Positions 14,612 to 21,507 of a DNA stretch of 24,125 bases are shown here, piece by piece. Origin of the DNA: JANYJJ01 sp038241115 (GTDB lineage Bacteria; Pseudomonadota; Gammaproteobacteria; Burkholderiales; Burkholderiaceae_C); NCBI GenBank assembly GCA_038241115.1, contig JBBRGA010000040.1, forward strand, positions 1 through 24,125, given 5' to 3'. Under the pieces are notes generated by a model. The model was not told the DNA's origin. It saw only the letters and a list, made by a program, of their open reading frames with translations, and ran no database searches. The position numbers and the translations under genes are program-made. Each line of letters begins with the position of its first letter. The stretch's first letter is position 1.

Positions 14612-15385
14612 ATGAAAAGACACCCCATGCAAACCCCCCTCATGTTCATCACCGGCGGCGGCATCGGCATCGGCCGCGCAACGGCCTTCGCTTTCGCCAA
14701 GGCCGGCTACCGCGTTGTCGTCACCGACGTGCTGGAAACCGAAGGCAACGAGGTCGCGAATGCGATCGTCGCGGCCGGCGGCCAGGCCGAATTCATGCTG
14801 CTCGACGTGCGCTCGAGCGAGGCAGTGGACGCCGTCGTCGGGCAGGTCGAGCAGCGCCACGGCGCGATCGATGCGTTGGTGCTGAACGCCGGTATTGCGC
14901 ACCGCGTCCCGCTTTCGGAGATGACCGACGAGAAGTGGGATCACACAATGGAGATCGACCTGAAAGGCATGTTTCGCGTCGCCCGCGCGGCCCTGCCCGG
15001 CATGGTCACGCGCGGCAGCGGCGCCATCACGGCACTGACCTCGATCATGGGCGTGGCATACGGCTGGGGCGAGCATGTGCATTACTCGGCAGCAAAGGCG
15101 GGCGTGGTTGGCATGGTGCGCGCGATGGCGGTCGAACTTGCACGCCAAGGCATCCGCGTCAACGCAGTTGCACCCGGCTACATCCGCACTGCACAGGCCC
15201 TTTCGAAAGAGCATTCGCTCGGCCCTGAAGGGCTCGAAGCCGCCGCCGACTTCATTCCGATGGGTCGCGTTGGCGAACCTGACGACGTTGCCGACGTGAT
15301 CCTGTTCCTGTGCGGGAACGCAGCGCGCTACCTCACCGGCCAGGCCATCGTCGTCGACGGCGGCTTGCTGGTCGGACGCTATTGA
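14612..15385 (+). CDS. Short-chain dehydrogenase/reductase (SDR) 2
   Basis: A 257-residue SDR starting directly after the previous stop codon. Motifs: TGGGIGIG (14-21), Asp39 in VVVTDVLE suggesting NAD(H), LNAG in place of NNAG (91-94), catalytic Ser144 in LTSIMGVAYGWG, and YSAAK with Tyr158 and Lys162. The end, YLTGQAIVVDGGLLVGRY, is typical. A second in-frame ATG five codons in (14627) is an equally plausible start. It differs from SDR 1 in most of its sequence and so is not a recent duplicate. Two successive dehydrogenases could act on a diol, or on alcohol and ketone stages of one route; this is inferred. A 68-base gap with a good ribosome site precedes the binding-protein gene. Confidence 0.92.
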   Translation: MKRHPMQTPLMFITGGGIGIGRATAFAFAKAGYRVVVTDVLETEGNEVANAIVAAGGQAEFMLLDVRSSEAVDAVVGQVEQRHGAIDALVLNAGIAHRVPLSEMTDEKWDHTMEIDLKGMFRVARAALPGMVTRGSGAITALTSIMGVAYGWGEHVHYSAAKAGVVGMVRAMAVELARQGIRVNAVAPGYIRTAQALSKEHSLGPEGLEAAADFIPMGRVGEPDDVADVILFLCGNAARYLTGQAIVVDGGLLVGRY

Positions 15386-15453
15386 TCCAGAGTTATTGCA
15401 ATTTGTCCCGTCCCCAGTTCTCCCGTCCCCCTCCCACCAACAAGGAAAGTCCC

Positions 15454-16686
15454 ATGACCATGAACTTCGATGCATCCCGGCGCAGCGCGCTGAAACACAC
15501 CGCGGCAATTTCCGCTGCGGCGGCCGGCGGCGTGACCTTGCTGTCGCCCTTTGCAGCAATGGCGCAAAGCGGCGGGCTCTCGAAAGAGCAATTGCGCACC
15601 ATTGGCCTTTCGGTCACCGTGCAAGACCGCATCCTCGCCGACTTCAAAACCAAGTCCGGCGTCGGCAAGACCGTCGGCACCGCCGCCACCTTCCCCGACG
15701 CGCAGACCAAGATCCTCTCCGGCGCGAAGGACTTCGACGTCTGGGAAACCATTGCCGAGCGCTTGCCCGCGGTGGTGATGACGAAAAAAGTCAGCCCGGT
15801 AGCGACCAAGGACCTGAAAAACTGGGGCAACATCCGCGACACTTTTACCAAGGCCAACCCCAAGCTTGGGCCGAAAGCGCAGATCACCGGCCAAATCTGG
15901 GCCGACGCCGGTCAGACCTCGCTCTACATGGTGCCCACGGTCTACAACTACGACTCGATCGGCTACAACCCCAGCGTGCTGAGTGCCGAGGAGGCCAACA
16001 GCTGGACCGCCATTTTTGACAAAAAATGGAAAGGCAAGTCCGGACTCAACACCGACCCTCTGATTGCGATCGGTCAGGCGATCCTGGCGATGAACACGCT
16101 CGGACTGTCCGACGTCAAGAACCCCGGCAATCCAGACAAGAAGCAGATCGACGAAGCCATCAAATTCCTGATCTCGAAAAAGAAGGACGGCCAGTTCCGC
16201 GCACTTTGGGGCGACTTCGGTGAGCTCGTCAACCTGATGGCGTCGGGCGAGATGGTGGTCTGCGACGCGTGGCAGCCCGCCGTGATGGCGGTGAAGGCGC
16301 AGGGTCGGCCGTGCAAGTACGCCAACCCCAAAGAAGGCTACCGCGCCTGGGCGATTGGCGTCAGTGTGCTGGCGAACTCACCGAACAAGGCGGCAGCGAT
16401 CGCCTATGCGGACTACTGGCTCTCCGGCCCGCCGGCGATCGCTGTCTCGGAGCAGGGCTACTACTCGCCGAGCACCAACGTCAAGAAGGTGATGACGCCG
16501 GAGAAGTACGCTTTCTGGTACGAGGGCGCACCTTGGGTCGGCGCCGCGGAGCGTGGCATCAAGGAAGGCGACCTTCGCGACGGCGGCTCGCTGACACAGC
16601 GTGCTTCGCAAGTCGCCTACTGGCACCAGTGGCCGGATGCTTACGACTACCTGATCCAGAAATGGAACGAGTTCCTGATCGCCTGA
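15454..16686 (+). CDS. ABC transporter substrate-binding protein (PotD-like), Tat-type signal
   Basis: A 410-residue periplasmic binding protein of the spermidine/putrescine-like group. The N-terminus has SRRSALK (8-14), a twin-arginine motif, then the hydrophobic stretch AAISAAAAGGVTLLSPFAAM and a likely cut after AMA (residue 37). Family features follow: an Asp/Asn-rich core, LYMVPTVYNYDSIGYNP, GELVNLMASGEMVVCDAWQP and EGYRAWAIGVSVLANSPNKA, with aromatic residues near the C-terminus (YAFWYEGAPW). The start at 15454 has AGGAAAG upstream. It should deliver the substrate to the two permeases. The last gene of the operon encodes a homologue, similar in the C-terminal third, that has no signal peptide. 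Confidence 0.92.
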   Translation: MTMNFDASRRSALKHTAAISAAAAGGVTLLSPFAAMAQSGGLSKEQLRTIGLSVTVQDRILADFKTKSGVGKTVGTAATFPDAQTKILSGAKDFDVWETIAERLPAVVMTKKVSPVATKDLKNWGNIRDTFTKANPKLGPKAQITGQIWADAGQTSLYMVPTVYNYDSIGYNPSVLSAEEANSWTAIFDKKWKGKSGLNTDPLIAIGQAILAMNTLGLSDVKNPGNPDKKQIDEAIKFLISKKKDGQFRALWGDFGELVNLMASGEMVVCDAWQPAVMAVKAQGRPCKYANPKEGYRAWAIGVSVLANSPNKAAAIAYADYWLSGPPAIAVSEQGYYSPSTNVKKVMTPEKYAFWYEGAPWVGAAERGIKEGDLRDGGSLTQRASQVAYWHQWPDAYDYLIQKWNEFLIA

Positions 16687-16710
16687 CCGATCACCTGACC
16701 GATTGCCTGA
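16682..16710 (+). repeat. 12-bp tandem repeat across the binding-protein stop codon
   Basis: CCTGACCGAT recurs at 16682 and 16694, with a partial third copy CCTGA at 16706, period 12. Because 12 is a multiple of three, each copy places a TGA in the frame of the binding-protein gene, giving three spaced in-frame stops. Replication slippage is the simplest origin. Confidence 0.6.
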
Positions 16711-16722
16711 AGAGTTGCTGAC

Positions 16723-17823
16723 GTGGCCCACGATCTCGAACTGCTGAATCTCAGCAAGACCTATCCGGGCGGCCACCGCGCGGTGAAGGACTTTTGTTTG
16801 CAAGTCCAGCGCGGTGAGTTCATCTCACTGGTCGGTCCGTCGGGCTGCGGCAAGACGACCACCTTGCGCATGATCGCGGGCTTCGAAGACATCAGCAGCG
16901 GCCATATCCTGGTGCGTGGCCAGGAGATCGGCCACCTGCCGCCCGAACGTCGGCCGACGTCAACGATCTTCCAGAACTTCGCGCTTTTTCCGCACATGAC
17001 GGTGCGCGAGAACATTGCCTTCGGACTGAAGGTGCGCAAGCTGGACGCCAGCGCAATGAAGGCGCGCATTGAGCACATGCTGGCGCTGTTCGAACTCGGG
17101 CCGGTCGCCGATCGGCGCGGCAGCCAGCTTTCGGGTGGCCAGCGCCAGCGCGTGGCGCTGGCGCGGGGCCTTGCGGTACAGCCCGATATTCTGTTGCTCG
17201 ACGAGCCGTTGGGCGCTCTCGATGCGAATCTGCGCAAGTCAATCCAGCACGAATTGAAGCTGCTGCAGCGCGAGGTCGGTATCACCTTCGTCTTTGTGAC
17301 TCATGCGCAGTCGGAAGCGCTGGTGCTTTCCGACCGCGTCGTGGTGATGAACAACGGCAACACCGAGCAGATCGATACGCCGTATGAGCTGTACACGCGG
17401 CCGGCGACCGAGTTCGTCGCTCGTTTCATGGGGCGCAATGCGCTGCTCGGCGGACCGGTGCAATCAATTGCAGATGGCGTCGCGGTGGTCGCCACCGCGA
17501 TGGGGCCGCTGCGGGGCACGCTGGGCGTCAAGACAGGACTTCGCATCGGCGACCGCGCCTTGTTGGTGGTGCCGTCAGAGGCGATGGACCTCGGCGCAGC
17601 ACCTGTTGACGACGATGGCCGCGTGCCGGCGGGCCACATCGCGGGCTATGTCAGCGGCCGCACCTACACAGGGCAGACGGTTCGGCTGCAGATCGAACTC
17701 GCCGACGGCGAGAAGCTGACAATCGAACAGCACGTCGATGGTGCGGATAAGTTACCCGACGCGGCGCGCGTTCAGGTGTCGTGGCCGGTCGCCGAGGCCA
17801 CGGTAATCGCTGCCGCGGCCTGA
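16723..17823 (+). CDS. ABC transporter ATP-binding protein (PotA-like), canonical
   Basis: A 366-residue import ATPase with all catalytic motifs: Walker A GPSGCGKTT (38-46), Q-loop IFQNFALFPH (82-91), signature LSGGQRQRVALARGL (136-150), Walker B ILLLDEPLGALD (156-167) and H-loop VFVTHAQSEAL with His194. A C-terminal TOBE region follows (about 235-366). It begins at GTG, 36 bases after the binding-protein stop, and ends five bases before the amidase start. It is homologous to, but clearly different from, the first ATPase of the operon, which lacks the switch histidine. With only two permease genes present, either both ATPases share one pore or one of them is redundant. Confidence 0.94.
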   Translation: MAHDLELLNLSKTYPGGHRAVKDFCLQVQRGEFISLVGPSGCGKTTTLRMIAGFEDISSGHILVRGQEIGHLPPERRPTSTIFQNFALFPHMTVRENIAFGLKVRKLDASAMKARIEHMLALFELGPVADRRGSQLSGGQRQRVALARGLAVQPDILLLDEPLGALDANLRKSIQHELKLLQREVGITFVFVTHAQSEALVLSDRVVVMNNGNTEQIDTPYELYTRPATEFVARFMGRNALLGGPVQSIADGVAVVATAMGPLRGTLGVKTGLRIGDRALLVVPSEAMDLGAAPVDDDGRVPAGHIAGYVSGRTYTGQTVRLQIELADGEKLTIEQHVDGADKLPDAARVQVSWPVAEATVIAAAA

Positions 17824-17828
17824 GTCGG

Positions 17829-19244
17829 ATGGAGTTCAAACGCCAAGTCGCAACGATCGACATGACACCGGCCAGTCAGCATTGGCAAATAGCGGATTAC
17901 CACGCTGAATATCGCAGTGGGCACACCACGCCGCTGGCGCTGACTGAAGATCGCCTCGCCCTCGCTGAAGCTGGCGATCCCGCACTCTTCATCCGATTCA
18001 CGACCGAGCGAGCGCTCCAGGAAGCCCGACACAGCACGCGGCGTTGGGCCGAGGGCCAGCCGCTGGGCCCGCTCGACGGAATACCTCTGGTCTGGAAAGA
18101 CCTATTTGACATGGCCGGCACGCCGACCACGGCCGCGTCCGCCTGGCTCGCCGATGCCCCACCGGCGATTGCCGATGCAGCCGCGGTGGCAAGCCTGTGC
18201 CGCGCGGGCGCGGTCAGCCTCGGCAAGGTCAATCTCTCCGAATTTGCATTTTCCGGACTCGGGCTGAACCCGCATTTCGGCACTCCACAGCATCCGCTGT
18301 CACCCGGCTTATCGCGAACACCAGGCGGCTCCTCGAGCGGTTCTGCCGCCGCGGTCAGTGGCGGCCTCGTCGCCGTCGGCATGGGCACTGACACCGGCGG
18401 CTCATTGCGGGTGCCGGCGGCCTTTCAGGGTCTCGTCGGCTTCCAGCCCAGCGTCGCGCGGTATGACCAGCGAGGCGTTTATCCGCTGTCGCGCAGCCTC
18501 GACACGATTGGCCCGATCGCGCACAGCGTACGTGACTGCATCACGGTCGATGCGGCGCTGCGCGGTCGTGCCGGTTGGGGCGATGACAGTCTTGCCGCAT
18601 TGCCGCTCGCCCAATTGCATCTGCTGGTGCCAGCCAACGTTGTGCTGGATCAGGCCGAGCCCGAGGTTCGACCGCGCTTCGAGCGCGCAATCGAGGGTCT
18701 GCGCGCCGCGGGCGCCCGCGTCGAGATCGAGCCGGTGGCGATCTTCGACCGCATCCTCGATCTGAGTGCTGAGCACGGCACCCTGGCCGCTGCCGAGGGC
18801 TACCACTGGCATCGTGAGCGTGTCGACGGCCCATACGCCGACCGCTTCGATCGTCGAGTGTTGGCCCGCCTGCAGCGGGGCCGCCATATGACGGCCAGCG
18901 ATTTGCTCGCGATCCAGCAGGCTCGTGTGGAGTGGCAAGCGGCCTTCTTGGTGCAGCTCGGCAAGCGCGTGCTTCTGATGCCCACTGTCGTGCACGTAGC
19001 CCCGGAGTGCGCCGCGCTGGAAGCTGATGACGAGCTGTTCCACCGCATCAATTTGCGCACACTGCGCAACACCATGCTCGGCAATTTCCTCGGTCTCTGT
19101 GGAATGAGCTTGCCGATGGGCCTTGGCCGCGACGGGCTACCGCTTGGCGCATTGCTGCAGTGCCCGCCCCACCAAGACGAAGTGCTGCTTTCCGCCGCGC
19201 TGACCGTCGAAGCTGTTCTGAACCGACCCTCAAAAGGGTCATGA
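17829..19244 (+). CDS. Amidase-signature (AS) family amidase
   Basis: A 471-residue amidase-signature hydrolase that cleaves a carboxamide to acid and ammonia in the cytoplasm. The Ser-cisSer-Lys machinery is visible: Lys90 in GIPLVWKDLFDMAG, the glycine/serine block TPGGSSSGSAAAVSGGL (165-180) with the cis-Ser, and nucleophile Ser192 in GTDTGGSLRVPAAFQG. The C-terminus has GNFLGLCGMSLPMGLGRDGL, typical of the family. Length is normal. The ATG at 17829 lies five bases after the ATPase stop; an ATG at 17862 is possible. It is followed by a Zn-deacetylase/imidase homologue. Known cyclic-imide degraders use an imidase and then a half-amidase, so this enzyme may hydrolyse the half-amide. An AtzE-like or GatA-like role is less likely, as no partner subunit is present. 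Confidence 0.93.
   Translation: MEFKRQVATIDMTPASQHWQIADYHAEYRSGHTTPLALTEDRLALAEAGDPALFIRFTTERALQEARHSTRRWAEGQPLGPLDGIPLVWKDLFDMAGTPTTAASAWLADAPPAIADAAAVASLCRAGAVSLGKVNLSEFAFSGLGLNPHFGTPQHPLSPGLSRTPGGSSSGSAAAVSGGLVAVGMGTDTGGSLRVPAAFQGLVGFQPSVARYDQRGVYPLSRSLDTIGPIAHSVRDCITVDAALRGRAGWGDDSLAALPLAQLHLLVPANVVLDQAEPEVRPRFERAIEGLRAAGARVEIEPVAIFDRILDLSAEHGTLAAAEGYHWHRERVDGPYADRFDRRVLARLQRGRHMTASDLLAIQQARVEWQAAFLVQLGKRVLLMPTVVHVAPECAALEADDELFHRINLRTLRNTMLGNFLGLCGMSLPMGLGRDGLPLGALLQCPPHQDEVLLSAALTVEAVLNRPSKGS
19225..19240 (+). other. Perfect hairpin at the amidase 3' end
   Basis: GACCCT-CAAA-AGGGTC is a perfect 6-bp stem with a 4-base loop, ending one base before the amidase stop codon. No T-run follows. 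It lies just upstream of the strong ribosome site of the next gene, so it may be an mRNA processing or stability element adjusting the relative output of the two genes. Confidence 0.4.
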
Positions 19245-19256
19245 TCCACTACCCAA

Positions 19257-19262
19257 AAGGAG
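19257..19262 (+). promoter_or_regulatory. Strong ribosome binding site AAGGAG
   Basis: AAGGAG with an eight-base A/T-rich spacer precedes the ATG at 19271. It is the best Shine-Dalgarno sequence in the window; most other genes of the operon have weak sites or rely on overlap. The deacetylase/imidase is therefore likely the most abundant enzyme made from this message. Confidence 0.7.
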
Positions 19263-19270
19263 ATTAAAAA

Positions 19271-20155
19271 ATGGCGAAGGAAATTCTGTGCGGTTTCGGT
19301 GTTGACGTCGACGCTGTGGCGGGCTGGCTGGGCTCGTACGGCGGTGAAGACTCACCTGACGACATATCGCGTGGCATGTTTTCTGGTGAAGTCGGCTCGA
19401 TGCGGCTGCTGACGATGTTCGAGCGCATGGGCATCAAGACCACCTGGTTCATCCCTGGTCATTCAATCGAAACCTTTCCCGAACAGATGAAGGCCGTGGC
19501 GGCTGCGGGGCACGAGATCGGCATCCACGGCTACTCGCACGAAAACCCGATCGCGATGACGCCGGCGCAGGAAGAAGCGGTGCTGGACAAGTGCATCGCG
19601 CTGGTCGAACAACTCTCTGGCAAGCGGCCGACCGGCTATGTCGCGCCGTGGTGGGAGTTCTCCAACGTCAGCAACGAGTTGTTGCTGAAGAAGGGCATCA
19701 AGTACGACCACTCACTGATGCACAACGACTTCACGCCGTACTACGTGCGGGTCGGCGACTCTTGGACCAAGATCGACTTCGCCAAGAAGCCCGCGGACTG
19801 GATGAAGCCGTTGGTGCGTGGCAAGGAGACGTCGCTGATCGAGATTCCGGCCAACTGGTATCTCGACGACCTGCCGCCGATGATGTTCATCAAAAAGTCG
19901 CCGAACAGCCACGGTTTCGTCAACCCGCGAGACATCGAACAGATGTGGCGTGACCAGTTCGACTGGGTCTATCGCGAAATGGACTACGCTGTCTTTCCGA
20001 TGACGATCCACCCCGATGTGGCCGGCCGCCCACAGGTGCTGCTGATGCTGGAGCGGCTCTACGCCTACATCAAATCGCACCCCGGCGTGCGATTCGTGAC
20101 CATGGATGAAATGGCGGATGACTTCGCCCGACGCGTGCCGTCGCCGAAGGGCTGA
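19271..20155 (+). CDS. Polysaccharide-deacetylase fold hydrolase, PgdA (HP0310)/cyclic imide hydrolase type
   Basis: A 294-residue metal-dependent hydrolase of the NodB/CE4 fold, in the subgroup of Helicobacter pylori HP0310 (PgdA) and cyclic imide hydrolases. The predicted Zn ligands match that subgroup in number and spacing: Asp14 in GVDVDAVAGWLG, His86 and His90 in HEIGIHGYSHENP. Other subgroup blocks are YGGEDSPDDISRGMFSGEVG (23-42), TGYVAPWWEFSNVSNELLL, KYDHSLMHNDFTPYYVRVGD and IPANWYLDDLPPMMFIKKSP. As I recall it, HP0310 is nearly the same over long stretches. There is no signal peptide, so a cytoplasmic small-molecule substrate is more likely than peptidoglycan. Next to an amidase and an importer, ring opening of a cyclic imide or ureide is the best guess. 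Confidence 0.92.
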   Translation: MAKEILCGFGVDVDAVAGWLGSYGGEDSPDDISRGMFSGEVGSMRLLTMFERMGIKTTWFIPGHSIETFPEQMKAVAAAGHEIGIHGYSHENPIAMTPAQEEAVLDKCIALVEQLSGKRPTGYVAPWWEFSNVSNELLLKKGIKYDHSLMHNDFTPYYVRVGDSWTKIDFAKKPADWMKPLVRGKETSLIEIPANWYLDDLPPMMFIKKSPNSHGFVNPRDIEQMWRDQFDWVYREMDYAVFPMTIHPDVAGRPQVLLMLERLYAYIKSHPGVRFVTMDEMADDFARRVPSPKG

Positions 20156-20167
20156 GGCACTGGTGCT

Positions 20168-20464
20168 ATGTGCGGTGTCTGCGGCGTCCTCGGCGGCCCG
20201 GCCCACTGGAGCAGCACGCAAGGGCGGCTCCAACTGGCAGGTGCGGCCACGGCACGTGCCGAACGGGCGCGCAACGCGAAGCTGCTGAACCGCATCACGC
20301 GCACCCGCGGCCTGAGTGTCAGCGACTGGCAGGGAAGCTCCTTCGTCGTCGCCGGCGCGACTGGCGGGCAGGAGGTGGTCGAGTCTCTGGGTGAAGTGTG
20401 GGCTGCCATGGACCGTCTCGGCGGGCGGTCCATCGACCCGCTGGCAGACGAATGGCTGGGTTGA
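20168..20464 (+). CDS. Small conserved-looking protein with CGVCG N-terminus, unknown function
   Basis: A 98-residue protein of no family I can name. It starts MCGVCGVLGGPAHW, giving a Cys-x-x-Cys pair at residues 2 and 5, then a basic helical stretch (ARAERARNAKLLNRITRTRG), a central WQGSSFVVAGATGGQ and an acidic end SIDPLADEWLG. It has no signal peptide or membrane segment. It lies 12 bases after the deacetylase and 8 bases before a COG0523 GTPase, in the same frame of transcription and with operon-like codon use, so it is very probably real. The Cys pair beside a metallochaperone-type GTPase suggests a metal-binding or metal-delivery partner. A glutamine-amidotransferase-like N-terminal Cys2 is another thought, but the protein is far too short. 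Confidence 0.75.
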   Translation: MCGVCGVLGGPAHWSSTQGRLQLAGAATARAERARNAKLLNRITRTRGLSVSDWQGSSFVVAGATGGQEVVESLGEVWAAMDRLGGRSIDPLADEWLG

Positions 20465-20472
20465 CTCCGCCC

Positions 20473-21507
20473 ATGGACAACCGCCTGCCCGTCAACATCC
20501 TGACCGGCTTCCTCGGCTCGGGCAAGACGACCTTGCTGAATCGCATGTTGCGCAACCCGGCCTTCGCCAACTGCGCGGTGCTGATTAATGAGTTCGGCGA
20601 AGTCGGCATCGATCATCACCTGGTCGAATCGGTCGAAGGCGACGTGGTGCTGCTGCAATCCGGATGCATCTGCTGCACGATTCGCGGCGATCTGTCGTCG
20701 GCGATCAAAAAACTCTATGCGCAGCGCGAGCGCGGCATCATCCCGGCGTTCACGCGGCTGCTGATCGAAACGACCGGCCTGGCCGACCCGACGCCGGTGC
20801 TCGCGACCGTGATGCACGACCCGGTGCTGCAACACCACTTCCGTCCCGGCAACGTGATCACCACGGTCGATGCGGTGCACGCCATTGGCCAGCTCGAACG
20901 GCACCCGGAAAGCCGCAAACAAATTGCCCTAGCGGACCGCCTGGTGCTGACGAAAACAGATTTGTCCACCACCGACTGCGTCGATGCACTGACAGGTGCA
21001 TTGAGCCGGCTAAACCCCGCTGCACCGATCGTCCAAGCCGACTCGCAGACGCTCGATTCCGATGCCTTGCTCGGGCAGGATGTATTTCGCGAGATCGGCA
21101 AGATCGACGAGGTCGGCCGCTGGCTGCGCGCCGCCGAGCAGCGCAAATACTTCCCGGTGCACCGCGGCAATCCGAACCTGCATGGTGACATCCAGGCCTT
21201 CGTGCTGGAGCCCGGCGACTCGATAGACTGGGCCGCCTTCAGCCTGTGGCTCTCGCTGCTGCTGCATCGCCACGGCGAACGCATCCTGCGGGTGAAAGGG
21301 CTGTTGCACGTAGAAGGCGCCGAGACGCCGGTGGCAATCCACGGCGTGCAACAGCTGATGCATCCACCGCAGCACCTTGCACGCTGGCCCGAAGGCGTGC
21401 GCCGATCGGCGGTGGTGTTCATCGTGGACGGCCTTGAGCCCACGCGGGTGATGGCGTCGTGGCGCGGCTTCATGTCGCGCCTCACCGACAGGGTGGCTGC
21501 GGCATGA
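20473..21507 (+). CDS. COG0523 (CobW-like) G3E GTPase, putative metallochaperone
   Basis: A 344-residue G3E-family GTPase. The N-terminal domain has Walker A GFLGSGKTT (12-20), INEFGEVGIDHHLVE, the metal-binding GCICC (64-68), ETTGLADPTPV and LTKTDLS as the guanine-specifying motif. The C-terminal CobW_C domain contains KYFPVHRGNPNLHGDIQ, ILRVKGLLHVEG and MHPPQHLARWP. Such GTPases deliver Zn, Co or Fe to client enzymes, and nitrile-hydratase activators belong here. The operon contains a predicted Zn hydrolase, which is the obvious client, and a CGVCG protein directly upstream. No cobalamin or nitrile hydratase genes are visible, so the cobW name would mislead. The ATG at 20473 gives the normal N-terminus; its stop overlaps the next start (ATGA). 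Confidence 0.92.
   Translation: MDNRLPVNILTGFLGSGKTTLLNRMLRNPAFANCAVLINEFGEVGIDHHLVESVEGDVVLLQSGCICCTIRGDLSSAIKKLYAQRERGIIPAFTRLLIETTGLADPTPVLATVMHDPVLQHHFRPGNVITTVDAVHAIGQLERHPESRKQIALADRLVLTKTDLSTTDCVDALTGALSRLNPAAPIVQADSQTLDSDALLGQDVFREIGKIDEVGRWLRAAEQRKYFPVHRGNPNLHGDIQAFVLEPGDSIDWAAFSLWLSLLLHRHGERILRVKGLLHVEGAETPVAIHGVQQLMHPPQHLARWPEGVRRSAVVFIVDGLEPTRVMASWRGFMSRLTDRVAAA

Noticed and set aside
13859..15559. A 566-codon open frame on the minus strand opposite the two SDR genes and the binding-protein start
   Set aside because: It is antisense to two clear SDRs with full catalytic motifs, is rich in Arg/His/Ala, and shows no domain. It is a GC-rich shadow frame.
20473..21507. Naming the GTPase cobW, implying cobalamin synthesis
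   Set aside because: No cobalamin genes are visible; the G3E family covers many metallochaperones and the GCICC motif alone does not specify cobalt.
20473..21507. Nitrile hydratase operon (amidase plus P47K-type activator)
   Set aside because: No nitrile hydratase alpha/beta subunit or its cysteine cluster is encoded in the window.
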